Shown one piece after another: positions 9,106-16,106 of a DNA stretch of 64,000 bases. Position numbers and translations under genes: made by a program. The notes below the pieces were generated by a model, which worked only from the letters and a program-made list of their open reading frames with translations, was not told the DNA's origin and made no database searches. How positions within the stretch are numbered: position 1 is the stretch's first letter; each line of letters starts with the position of its first letter. The DNA is from DATFDN01 sp963767645. Its GTDB lineage: Bacteria > Pseudomonadota > Alphaproteobacteria > Acetobacterales > Acetobacteraceae. The DNA lies in assembly GCA_963767645.1 (NCBI GenBank), contig CAVYEW010000005.1, positions 1 to 64,000 of the forward strand. The letters run 5' to 3'.

Positions 9106-9479
9106 CGTTGCGCCTTTACCTGCTGCTGCAATCCCGCCCAGGGCGGCTCCCCGGCGTCCCGCCGCAGCCAGTTGAGGATGTCGGCGATCTGCGCATCGCT
9201 CAGCATCGTCGCGAAGCTGGGCATCCAGGGCCCGCGCTGCTCGGCCGGCGGCTGGCGCCCTTGCAGGACGATACGGATCGCGTACGAGGGGTCGCTCTCG
9301 GTTATTGCGGGCTTGCGAGCCAGCACCGGTTGCCCGGAGAGCACGCGGGGCGAGCCGGGGGCATGGCATCCGGCGCACGCGCCATCGAACAGCGCGTGCC
9401 CGGCATCCGGCGCGTCGGCCCAAGCAGGCACAGTGGCCGAGGACCATGCGAGAGCGACGGCAAGCGAGTGACGCGCCAT
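9102..9479 (-). CDS. Class I c-type cytochrome, single heme, electron acceptor for IorAB
   Basis: 125 residues. Sec signal peptide (MARHSLAVALAWSSATVPAWA), then a CAGCH heme-binding motif and a distal Met in the WMPSFATMLSD segment. It is the first gene of the cyt-iorA-iorB transcript and the likely periplasmic electron acceptor that links the hydroxylase to the respiratory chain. Many relatives carry a three-heme subunit; this one has only one CxxCH. An alternative ATG at 9497 adds six residues. Confidence 0.85.
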   Translation of the reverse strand: MARHSLAVALAWSSATVPAWADAPDAGHALFDGACAGCHAPGSPRVLSGQPVLARKPAITESDPSYAIRIVLQGRQPPAEQRGPWMPSFATMLSDAQIADILNWLRRDAGEPPWAGLQQQVKAQR

Positions 9480-9617
9480 ACACCGACTGCGCGGCATCGT
9501 GTGTCTCCGCCTGCGTGGCCAAGGACCGTAGATGGCGGCGCGGTTCCCGCCAACACCTCTGGCTGCTACAAACAAGGGCCGGGGCGACGCCGATCCCGCG
9601 TAACAGGACCTAAGCCG

Positions 9618-11018
9618 ATGATGCGCGCTCGCTGGTCTGATCTTGCCGCTTGTGCCGACGGGTGCGAAGTCGAAATCACGGGATGGCCCGCATCCGCCGT
9701 GCCGGGCGCGACGGCGGAGTATTTCCTGCTCTCGCCCGAGCCCTCGTGCTGCATCGGTTGCCTGCCGACCGACCCCGCCGCCACGGTGGAGGTGTTCGCC
9801 GATGCCCCGGTAGAACTCGGTGCGCGTGCCCTCGCCTTGCGGGGACGCTGGCGCCTGTTGCGCGACGATCCGACCGGCTGGCGCTATCAGCTGCTTGCCG
9901 CCCGCGCCCGCCATGAGCCGGCAAGGTTCGGCAGGCGCGGCCTGCTCGCCGCCGGGCCGCTGCTGTGCTTGGCGGCCTGCGTGCCGTCGCCGACATGGGC
10001 CCAAGAGGCCGCGGCCGATGAACGCCGCAAAGTGGCCGCCCGCGACCTCATCGCACGGGCCGCCACGGTGGACATGCACAGCCACGCCGGCTCCGTCATC
10101 GGCGTGCGGCGGGTACGCGAGCACGCTCCGCTTACGCCGGTGGCCGAGCCGATGCGCCAGGGCGGACTGGCGGTGGTCTGCCTGGCGATGGTCGCGGACT
10201 CGCCGACCCACCGGGTCATGGCGGACCGCCGCATCCATCCCTATCGGACGCCCGAGCCGGGCGAACTCTATGCCTGGAGCCAGCTGGGGTTCCAGCGCGT
10301 CCACGATCTCGTACGCCAGGACCGGCTCGCGCTGATCCTGGATATTGCCGCGCTGGACGCCGCGCGCGCGGGCACGCCATCGGCCGTCGTCGCGGCGGAA
10401 GGCGGCGACTTCCTGGAAGGGCTGCCCGACCGCGTGGACGAGGCCTACGAACGCTGGGGGCTTCGCCACCTCCAGCTCACGCATTATCGGCCGAACGAGC
10501 TGGGCGACATCCAGACCGAGGCGCCGGTGCATGGCGGGCTGACCGACGCCGGCGCCGAGATCATCCGGCGCTGCAACCGGCGCGGGTTGGTGGTGGATGT
10601 CGCCCACGGCACGTACGACCTCGTCAAGCGCGCCGCCGCGGTCACGACCAAGCCCCTCGTGCTTTCCCATACCTCGCTATCCAACGCGCCGAAGCTCCGC
10701 AGCCGGCTGATCTCGCCCGATCACGCCCGCGCCATTGCCGGCACCGGAGGCGTGATCGGCATCTGGCCGCCGGCCGGCATCTTCCCCGATCTCCCCGCCT
10801 TGGCAGCCGGGATGGCCCGGATGGTCGAGGTCGTCGGGATCGACCATGTCGGGCTGGGCAGCGACATGATGGGCCTGGTGGGCGCGAGCGCGTTCGAGAG
10901 CTACGCCATGCTGCCCGATTTCGCGGCGGCGCTCCTCGGCGCGGGATTCAGCGCCGAGGAGACCGGCAAGCTCCTTGGCGGCAACTACGCGCGGGTGTTC
11001 CGGACCTCACTCGCCTGA
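9618..11018 (+). CDS. Membrane (renal-type) dipeptidase, M19 family, with an N-terminal extra domain
   Basis: 466 residues. Residues ~130-460 are a zinc dipeptidase of the amidohydrolase fold: VDMHSHAG for the first metal ligands, an EGGDFLEG segment for the bridging Glu, and later His ligands in LTHYRPNE, LVLSHTSLSN and the DHVGLGSDM end. Before it comes an ARFGRRGLLAAGPLLCLAAC segment that looks like a Tat/lipoprotein signal. It sits at residue ~100, behind a separate ~98-residue domain (CCIGCLP, VEVFAD, DDPTGWRYQLL). Either the start is downstream of a separate small gene that lost its stop, or this is a real fusion. It is divergent from the cytochrome gene. Confidence 0.75.
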   Translation: MMRARWSDLAACADGCEVEITGWPASAVPGATAEYFLLSPEPSCCIGCLPTDPAATVEVFADAPVELGARALALRGRWRLLRDDPTGWRYQLLAARARHEPARFGRRGLLAAGPLLCLAACVPSPTWAQEAAADERRKVAARDLIARAATVDMHSHAGSVIGVRRVREHAPLTPVAEPMRQGGLAVVCLAMVADSPTHRVMADRRIHPYRTPEPGELYAWSQLGFQRVHDLVRQDRLALILDIAALDAARAGTPSAVVAAEGGDFLEGLPDRVDEAYERWGLRHLQLTHYRPNELGDIQTEAPVHGGLTDAGAEIIRRCNRRGLVVDVAHGTYDLVKRAAAVTTKPLVLSHTSLSNAPKLRSRLISPDHARAIAGTGGVIGIWPPAGIFPDLPALAAGMARMVEVVGIDHVGLGSDMMGLVGASAFESYAMLPDFAAALLGAGFSAEETGKLLGGNYARVFRTSLA

Positions 11019-11064
11019 TCCCGCCCGGTTCACGCCGCCCCTGCCGGCTGCTAGATCGCGCCGC

Positions 11065-11952
11065 GTGACCCGGGCAGAGCGCAGCGCGATCGGCAGCATC
11101 GGCATCGGCTGTTTGGTGCTGGCGTTGAAAGGCGCGGCCTGGTGGATCACCGGCAGCGCCGCGTTCTACTCGGACGCGCTGGAAACGACGGTGAACGTCG
11201 CCGCCAGCGCGATTGCGCTCTACGCCATCCGCCTCGCGGCCAAGCCTGCCGATGCCGACCACCCCTATGGGCACGACAAGGCGGAGTTCTTCGCCGCGGT
11301 GATCGAGGGCGTGCTGATCGTCATTGCCGCGCTATCGATCTTCCGGGAAGCCTGGCACGAGGTCTGGGCGCCGCGTGTGCTGACGCTTAGCGCGCTGGCC
11401 TTCGCCCTCAGCCTGGCGGCGACCGGGCTGAACGCGCTCTGGTCGGTGTATTTGCAGCGCGCCGGCAAGCGGCTGCGCTCGGCGGCACTCGGCGCCGACG
11501 CCCGCCACCTGATGAGCGACGTCGTCACCTCGCTCGGCATCGTCGCCGGAGTGGCCTTGGTGCTGGCGACGGGCCAGGCGCTGATCGACCCGGCATTGGC
11601 CGCGCTGGCCGGGGTGTACGTCCTGTGGTCCGGGGTGCGCACCGTGTCGGCCTCGCTCGGCGGATTGATGGACGCCGCGCCCGATCCGGCGGTCGTCGCG
11701 CGTATCCGCGAGCTGGTGTCCAACACCGCGACCGGGGCGATCGAGGCGCACGATCTGCGCAGCCGCCACGCCGGGCGGCTGGCGTTCCTGGAGTTCCACC
11801 TGGTGGTGCCGGGCAGCATGACGGTCGCGGAGGCGCATGCCATATGCGATCGTATCGAGGCGGCATTGAAGTCGGAGATGGAGTACCTGGTCATCACCAT
11901 CCACGTAGAGCCGGAAGTAAAAGCCAAGCACCATGGCGTTCCGGTTCTCTAG
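11065..11952 (+). CDS. Cation diffusion facilitator (CDF) metal efflux protein
   Basis: 295 residues, GTG start at 11065. Inner-membrane divalent-metal/proton antiporter. Six TM helices are visible. The metal-site pair is YSDALETTVN in TM2 and the HLMSDVVTS motif in TM5, followed by DPALAALAGVYVLWSG. The cytoplasmic C-terminal domain ends in ITIHVEPEVKAKHHG. The motif HPYGHDKAEF is the usual CDF loop histidine signature. It overlaps the tonB start by 20 bp. Zn or Fe/Mn as cargo is a family-level guess. Confidence 0.9.
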   Translation: MTRAERSAIGSIGIGCLVLALKGAAWWITGSAAFYSDALETTVNVAASAIALYAIRLAAKPADADHPYGHDKAEFFAAVIEGVLIVIAALSIFREAWHEVWAPRVLTLSALAFALSLAATGLNALWSVYLQRAGKRLRSAALGADARHLMSDVVTSLGIVAGVALVLATGQALIDPALAALAGVYVLWSGVRTVSASLGGLMDAAPDPAVVARIRELVSNTATGAIEAHDLRSRHAGRLAFLEFHLVVPGSMTVAEAHAICDRIEAALKSEMEYLVITIHVEPEVKAKHHGVPVL

Positions 11953-12592
11953 CCCGCTCGGCCGGGCTACCGGAGCCTCCGCGCTGCTGCACGCGGTCGG
12001 GCTCGCCGCACTGCTGCTGGCGGTCGAGCGGCCGCCCCCGGAGCCGGCGCCGGGAGAAGCGACGATCGAGTTGCGGCTGGTGGAGACGCAGGGTTCAGAG
12101 CAGGTCTCGCAGCCAGCAGGGCCGGAGCTGCAGAACCCCTCCCCCCGGCCCCCTCCCGCAAGGGGAAGGGGAGAAGAACAGCCCCCACCCCTTGCGGGAG
12201 GGGGTCGGGGGAGGGGTCAGCCGCCGGAAGTCGCCGCTCCGGTCCCATCCCGTTCACCCCAGCTCAACCTCGCTGGGGACAGCATGACCAACGCGCTGGT
12301 CAGCGGCCCTGGCGTGATCCCGGCCAAAATCGATGCGCGGTGGCGCAACCGCGAGCCGGTGTATCCGCCTGCCTCGGCGCAACGCCGAGAGGCCGGCGCG
12401 GTGCTGCTGCTGGTCCATGTCGGTCCGGATGGTGCGGTAGCGAGCATCGATGTCGCGGAAAGCTCGGGCTTTCCGCCGCTCGACGACGCGGCGCGAACGG
12501 CGGTCGCGACCTGGCATTTCCTGCCGGCGGTGCATGACGGCCAGCCGATGCCATCCGACATGCCGCTCCGGGTCGTGTTTCAACTGCATTGA
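11933..12592 (+). CDS. tonB: TonB-family energy transducer with a repeat-encoded linker
   Basis: 219 residues. N-terminal membrane anchor (ASALLHAVGLAALLLAVE), a proline-rich periplasmic spacer and a C-terminal TonB domain (VYPPASAQRREAGAVLL to the end) that contacts outer-membrane receptors. Residues ~68-95 (NPSPRPPPARGRGEEQPPP and following glycines) are encoded entirely by a dispersed palindromic element (12136-12217), so the spacer contains inserted DNA read in frame. No exbB/exbD is adjacent. The start overlaps the end of the CDF gene, and pduO begins 10 bp downstream. Confidence 0.85.
   Translation: MAFRFSSPLGRATGASALLHAVGLAALLLAVERPPPEPAPGEATIELRLVETQGSEQVSQPAGPELQNPSPRPPPARGRGEEQPPPLAGGGRGRGQPPEVAAPVPSRSPQLNLAGDSMTNALVSGPGVIPAKIDARWRNREPVYPPASAQRREAGAVLLLVHVGPDGAVASIDVAESSGFPPLDDAARTAVATWHFLPAVHDGQPMPSDMPLRVVFQLH
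12136..12217. repeat. C/G-rich dispersed palindrome, copy A (inside tonB)
   Basis: CCCCTCCCCCCGGCCCCCTC, then CGCAAGGGG, a short centre, then CCCCTTGCGGGAGGGGG and GGGGGAGGGGT. The two halves are reverse complements with few differences. Related copies lie at 14757-14864, 27364-27446, 49622-49699 and 57979-58067. This copy lies within an open reading frame and supplies part of the TonB linker. Confidence 0.85.
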
Positions 12593-12602
12593 GGAGAGGC
12601 GG

Positions 12603-13214
12603 ATGGTTCGCATCGACCGGGTGGTGACGCGCGGGGGCGACAGAGGAGAGACCTCGCTCGGCGACGGCGCGCGCGTCCGCAAGGACGATGACCGTATCGT
12701 GGCGCTGGGATCGGTCGACGAGGCCAATGCCGCGCTCGGGGTGCTGCGCGCGATGGGAGTCTCGGACATGGCCGACGCGATGCTCGCGCGTATTCAGAAC
12801 GACCTGTTCGATCTCGGGGCCGATCTGTGCGTCCCCGGCGAGGGCGGGAGCAGGCTGCGTCTCGGCGATGCGTCTTCGGCGCGGCTGGAGGCGGAGATCG
12901 CGGCAGTCAACGCGCAACTGGCGCCGCTGCGGAGCTTCGTCCTGCCGGGCGGAACGCCGGCAGCGGCCCAGGCCCATGTCGCGCGCACCCTCGCCCGCCG
13001 GGCGGAACGCGATGTGGTGCGGCTTTCTGCCGCTCAGCCGGTCAACCCGGCGGTGGTCCGATACCTGAACCGGTTGTCGGACCACCTGTTCGTGCTCGCC
13101 CGCCTGCTCAACGGCGCGGGCGCGAACGACGTGCTGTGGGTTCCAGGCGGATCAGATCACATGGAACAGCCAGAGCAGGATCAGGACCGGGATCGGGATT
13201 CCCAGCAGCCATAG
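12603..13214 (+). CDS. pduO: Cob(I)yrinic acid a,c-diamide adenosyltransferase, PduO type
   Basis: 203 residues. Adenosylates cob(I)alamin using ATP. Motifs are the N-terminal TRGGDRGETSLGDGARVRKD (ATP loop), SVDEANAALGVLRA, and the C-terminal VRYLNRLSDHLFVLAR helix. The family normally ends right after DVLWVPG plus a few residues. Here the frame continues ~17 residues with an acidic tail (EQPEQDQDRDRDSQ) that is antisense to a small membrane-protein gene. A normal RBS precedes ATG 12603. It is functionally linked to cobalamin use by MetH in the same window, although MetH uses methyl-cobalamin. Confidence 0.9.
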   Translation: MVRIDRVVTRGGDRGETSLGDGARVRKDDDRIVALGSVDEANAALGVLRAMGVSDMADAMLARIQNDLFDLGADLCVPGEGGSRLRLGDASSARLEAEIAAVNAQLAPLRSFVLPGGTPAAAQAHVARTLARRAERDVVRLSAAQPVNPAVVRYLNRLSDHLFVLARLLNGAGANDVLWVPGGSDHMEQPEQDQDRDRDSQQP

Positions 13215-13235
13215 CAGGAGCACGCGCATTGCCAT
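13152..13235 (-). CDS. 27-residue single-helix membrane protein
   Basis: Too short for ordinary gene finders. ATG at 13235 with a GGAGATGG sequence just upstream; reads MAMRVLLLWLLGIPIPVLI, then LLWLFHVI and TGA. One strongly hydrophobic helix with a Pro-Ile-Pro centre. I recall tiny proteins of this LLGIPIPxxILLxL form as widespread in proteobacteria, without a known function. Its 3' end lies antisense to the unusual C-terminal tail of pduO, which suggests that the pduO tail, not this gene, is the accident. Confidence 0.6.
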   Translation of the reverse strand: MAMRVLLLWLLGIPIPVLILLWLFHVI

Positions 13236-13307
13236 CTCCGGCAGTGAACGACGGAAAAACGTTTCGGTTACCGTCGCGTTCCCGGCCTTTGCGTCAACGG
13301 ATCGTGT

Positions 13308-13763
13308 TCAGGGGAAGTAATCGGGCCAGCGTGCGCGCACCGCCCATAGGATGCCGGCGGTAAACGCCCCGGCAATTACGTCATCGGCCATGACCCCCGC
13401 CGCCCCGCCTTGCCGGTCGGCCCAGCCGATCGGGCCGGGCTTGGCGATGTCCAGAAGCCGGAACACGGCGAACGCGAGCAGAAGCCCGGAAGCGGTCGGG
13501 CGCGCCAGGCCGAGCAGCGCGATCCATTGGCCCGCCACCTCGTCGATCACCACCCAGCCCGGATCGGCGTCCGCCGGCACCGTGGCCGTGATCGCCCATA
13601 GACCGATGAGGCACGCGACGAACCCGGCGAGCGGCAGCGCGAGCGGGACGGCCAGCATCAAACCGCCCCCGGCCAGGGCCGCCACGGCCGACGCGACGGT
13701 TCCCGAAGCCGGCGCGTAGCCCATGCCGAAGCCGCTCGCCAGCAGCCGTGCGAGCTGTTTCAT
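13308..13763 (-). CDS. pgpA: Phosphatidylglycerophosphatase A
   Basis: 151 residues. Removes phosphate from phosphatidylglycerophosphate at the inner membrane. The family pattern is present: ASGFGMGYAPASGTVAS at the N-terminus (SGxGxG...PGTxGS-like), the acidic catalytic segment DPGWVVIDEVAGQWIAL, and FRLLDIAKPGPIGWAD. Several TM segments. Length is normal. It is convergent with pduO and the 27-residue gene. Confidence 0.92.
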   Translation of the reverse strand: MKQLARLLASGFGMGYAPASGTVASAVAALAGGGLMLAVPLALPLAGFVACLIGLWAITATVPADADPGWVVIDEVAGQWIALLGLARPTASGLLLAFAVFRLLDIAKPGPIGWADRQGGAAGVMADDVIAGAFTAGILWAVRARWPDYFP

Positions 13764-13850
13764 TCCACCTCCCTCTCCTACCCTCCGCGCCCTGTCGCGC
13801 CCCGTCGGGCGCTGGTAAGGTCGGGCGCCAACACGAAACGGAGGAGACCG

Positions 13851-14318
13851 GTGGCGAAGACGATCAGGTTCCCCGTCGAGGCGTCGCACATCATGATGTT
13901 CGCGCGCGCTGTCGGCGACACCAATCCGGCCTATCACGACACAGGCGCGCAGGACGTCGTGGCGCCGCCCACCTTTCCGCAGGCGGTGGCGCAGTTCGAC
14001 CCCGAGTATCACCTCCGCCCGAAGCCAAACGAGCCCTGGTTCGGCTCCGGCAAGGCGCCTTCCGGCGTCGAGGGCAAGCCGAAGTCGCTCGGCGGCCTGC
14101 ACGCCGAGCAGCATTTCGAGTATCGCCGCCCACTGCGCGCCGGCGACGTGCTGACCGTGGAATACAAGGACGGCAAGACCTGGGAGAAGGAGAGCAAGCG
14201 CGCCGGCAAGCTGACGTTCCGCGAAAAGATTGCCGAGTACCGCGACCAGAAGGGCGAGCTGGTGGCCATCGCGCGCAGCGTCGGCGTGACCACCGAGCGT
14301 CCCGTGGACCAGGGCTGA
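13851..14318 (+). CDS. MaoC-like dehydratase, N-terminal (FAS1-type) half
   Basis: 155 residues, GTG start with a GGAGG site. Hotdog-fold protein of the R-specific enoyl-CoA hydratase group, matching the N-terminal 'FAS1-like dehydratase' half (FARAVGDTNPAYHD, AQHFEYRRPLRAGDVL-like segment). It lies 12 bp from a second MaoC gene. The two halves probably form a heteromeric hydratase acting on 3-hydroxyacyl-CoA/enoyl-CoA. The specific substrate is unknown. Confidence 0.85.
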   Translation: MAKTIRFPVEASHIMMFARAVGDTNPAYHDTGAQDVVAPPTFPQAVAQFDPEYHLRPKPNEPWFGSGKAPSGVEGKPKSLGGLHAEQHFEYRRPLRAGDVLTVEYKDGKTWEKESKRAGKLTFREKIAEYRDQKGELVAIARSVGVTTERPVDQG

Positions 14319-14330
14319 GGAGGGTCGGTG

Positions 14331-14753
14331 ATGGTGCTCAAGGCAAGCCAGATCAAGGTCGGCGACAAGCATACGGAACGGGTGGTGGAGAATCTCTCGC
14401 GCACGCAGATCGTCATGTATGCGGGGGCATCGGGCGACTACAACCCGCTGCACTCGGACGAGCCGTACACCACGAACGTTGCCGGCTACCCGAGCGTGTT
14501 CGCGCACGGGATGCTGACGATGGGGCTGACCGGCAAGATGCTGACGAACTATGTCGGTGCCGGCCGCGTGACCAAGTTCGGCGTCCGCTTCACCAACCAG
14601 GTCTGGCCCGGCGACACGCTTGATTCCACCGCGACGGTAACGGGAATCAAAGAGGAAAACGGGCAGAAGCTTGTGGAGCTGGACGTTGCGACGGTGAACC
14701 AGGACGGCAAGGAGGTGGTGCGCGGGACAGCGGAGGCGCGGATCGATCCGTAG
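14331..14753 (+). CDS. MaoC-like dehydratase, catalytic half
   Basis: 140 residues. Has the MaoC hydratase signature YAGASGDYNPLHSDEPY with the catalytic Asp and His, and the overhang FAHGMLTMGLTGKML. ATG 14331 gives the better distance to the AGGAGG site; a GTG at 14328 would add one residue. Translationally linked to the upstream MaoC gene. Together they resemble the two-component dehydratases of actinobacteria and acetic-acid-type alphaproteobacteria. Confidence 0.88.
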   Translation: MVLKASQIKVGDKHTERVVENLSRTQIVMYAGASGDYNPLHSDEPYTTNVAGYPSVFAHGMLTMGLTGKMLTNYVGAGRVTKFGVRFTNQVWPGDTLDSTATVTGIKEENGQKLVELDVATVNQDGKEVVRGTAEARIDP

Positions 14754-14756
14754 CGG

Positions 14757-14864
14757 GCACCCTCACCCCGGCCCTCTCCCGGAGGGAGAGGGGGCGTTGT
14801 ACGTTCTGGCCTTGCCAACCACGCCCCCTCTCCCGCTTACGGGAGAGGGTTGGGGTGAGGGTGC
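14757..14864. repeat. C/G-rich dispersed palindrome, copy B
   Basis: Begins GCACCCTCACCCCGGCCCTC and ends with the inverse GGGTTGGGGTGAGGGTGC. Sits between convergent maoC and DUF1127 genes, where it can end transcripts from both sides. It differs in detail from copies A, C, D and E (CTCACCCC instead of CCCCTCCCC), so it is a sub-family. Confidence 0.8.
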
Positions 14865-14871
14865 GCGACGC

Positions 14872-15087
14872 TCACGCTCTCCAGAACGGCTTGTTCGCCT
14901 CGTTCTCGGCCTCCGCGAATGTCACGCCGATGTCGCGGAGCAGGCGGGCATCAAGCTGCGCCAGGGCCACGCGGGAGCGGTGCCGGCGCCAAGCTTGCTG
15001 GACATTGCACCAGATCGATCTGCGCGCCGGCAAGAACGGCTGACCGGCGGCGATCATGAAAGAAGCCGTCAGGAATCGGCTGCTCAT
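14872..15087 (-). CDS. DUF1127 small protein
   Basis: 71 residues from ATG 15087, chosen because a GCAGGAGGAG ribosome site sits just upstream. C-terminal half RVALAQLDARLLRDIGVTFA with the ending EANKPFWRA is the DUF1127 (YjiS-like) signature, an arginine-rich short protein that binds RNA in some alphaproteobacteria and is linked to phosphate or small-RNA control. It is divergent from the LysR gene, which may control it. Confidence 0.85.
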   Translation of the reverse strand: MSSRFLTASFMIAAGQPFLPARRSIWCNVQQAWRRHRSRVALAQLDARLLRDIGVTFAEAENEANKPFWRA

Positions 15088-15159
15088 TGGCTCCTCCTGC
15101 AACATCCGACTGCGCGGAAGATGGCGTGCCGTCTCCCATCAGTAAAACGAATTGCATTG

Positions 15160-15177
15160 ATGGTCGCCATTAACCAT
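15160..15177. promoter_or_regulatory. Candidate LysR binding site (ATGGT-N8-ACCAT)
   Basis: Dyad ATGGTCGCCATTAACCAT in the 94-bp space between the divergent DUF1127 and LysR genes, just before the LysR start. The interrupted short inverted repeat fits the general LysR-box form. Inferred site of autoregulation. Confidence 0.4.
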
Positions 15178-15181
15178 ACTT

Positions 15182-16099
15182 ATGACCATGAGCCTGCCGT
15201 ACGCCTTGGACCCGGACCTGCTGCGTGCCTTCGTGCTGATCGCCGAGGGGCGCAGCTTCACTGAGGCTGCCGCCGTGGTCGGCCGCACCCAGGCCGCGGT
15301 GTCGATGCAGATGAAACGGCTGGAGGAGGTGCTGGGTCAGCCGGTGCTCAGCCGCGGCAGGGGCGGCAGCGTGGAACTGACGCCGCATGGCCAGTATCTG
15401 CTGCCGCGCGCGCGCCAGATGCTTGCGCTGAATGACGAGATAATGGCGACGTTCCACACGCCACAGATCGCCGGCACGGTGCGCCTCGGCTCGCCGGACG
15501 ACTACGCATTCGGCTACCTGCCGCCGGTCCTGAAGCGCTTCGCCGATACCCACCCGGCCGTGCAAGTGGACGTGCTGTGCGAGCCCTCCAGCGATCTGGT
15601 CGAGCGGCTGCGGCGCGGCGAACTCGATCTGGCGCTGATGTCCGAGCACGAACCCGGCGCGGGACCCTCCGTGCCGCTCTGGCGTGGCCCGCTGGTCTGG
15701 GTCACGTCTAGCCGCTACGCGCCGCACCGACTAAACCCGTTGCCGCTTTCCCTGGCGAGCTCCGACCCGCTCCGGGATCGGCGTTCCTGCGAGTGGTCGC
15801 GCGCGGCGGTTCAGGCGCTTGAGCGTGTGGGGCGCCGCTATCGCATCGCCTATACCTCGGGCTCGCAGGTCGGCACGCACGCCCCCGTGCTGGCAGGGCT
15901 GGCCGTCACCGTCTCGGCGCAGGCCTGGCTGCCCGACGGGCTGCGCCCGGTGCGCCCCGACGAGGGTCTGCCGACGCTGCCCGAATACGGGATCGTGCTG
16001 GTCGCCGGCCCGCGCGCGCGCCAACCGGTGACGGACGCCCTGGCCGAGCACATCGTGGAGAGCTGCCGCTCCGACGCACCGCAGGTCCGGGCGGCATAG
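15182..16099 (+). CDS. LysR-family transcription regulator
   Basis: 305 residues. N-terminal winged helix (LLRAFVLIAEGRSFTEAAAVVG, Q-A-A-V-S-M-Q recognition helix), then a two-lobe effector domain with LDLALMSEHEP. The pairing with a divergent DUF1127 gene is common in alphaproteobacteria and suggests local control. The effector is unknown. It is convergent with the MFS transporter gene. Confidence 0.88.
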   Translation: MTMSLPYALDPDLLRAFVLIAEGRSFTEAAAVVGRTQAAVSMQMKRLEEVLGQPVLSRGRGGSVELTPHGQYLLPRARQMLALNDEIMATFHTPQIAGTVRLGSPDDYAFGYLPPVLKRFADTHPAVQVDVLCEPSSDLVERLRRGELDLALMSEHEPGAGPSVPLWRGPLVWVTSSRYAPHRLNPLPLSLASSDPLRDRRSCEWSRAAVQALERVGRRYRIAYTSGSQVGTHAPVLAGLAVTVSAQAWLPDGLRPVRPDEGLPTLPEYGIVLVAGPRARQPVTDALAEHIVESCRSDAPQVRAA

Positions 16100-16106
16100 A
16101 GCACGG

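Noticed and set aside
14757..14864. C/G-rich inverted repeats considered as an IS element or small RNA gene
   Set aside because: No transposase, no target duplication, and five varied copies in the window point to a dispersed palindrome family instead.
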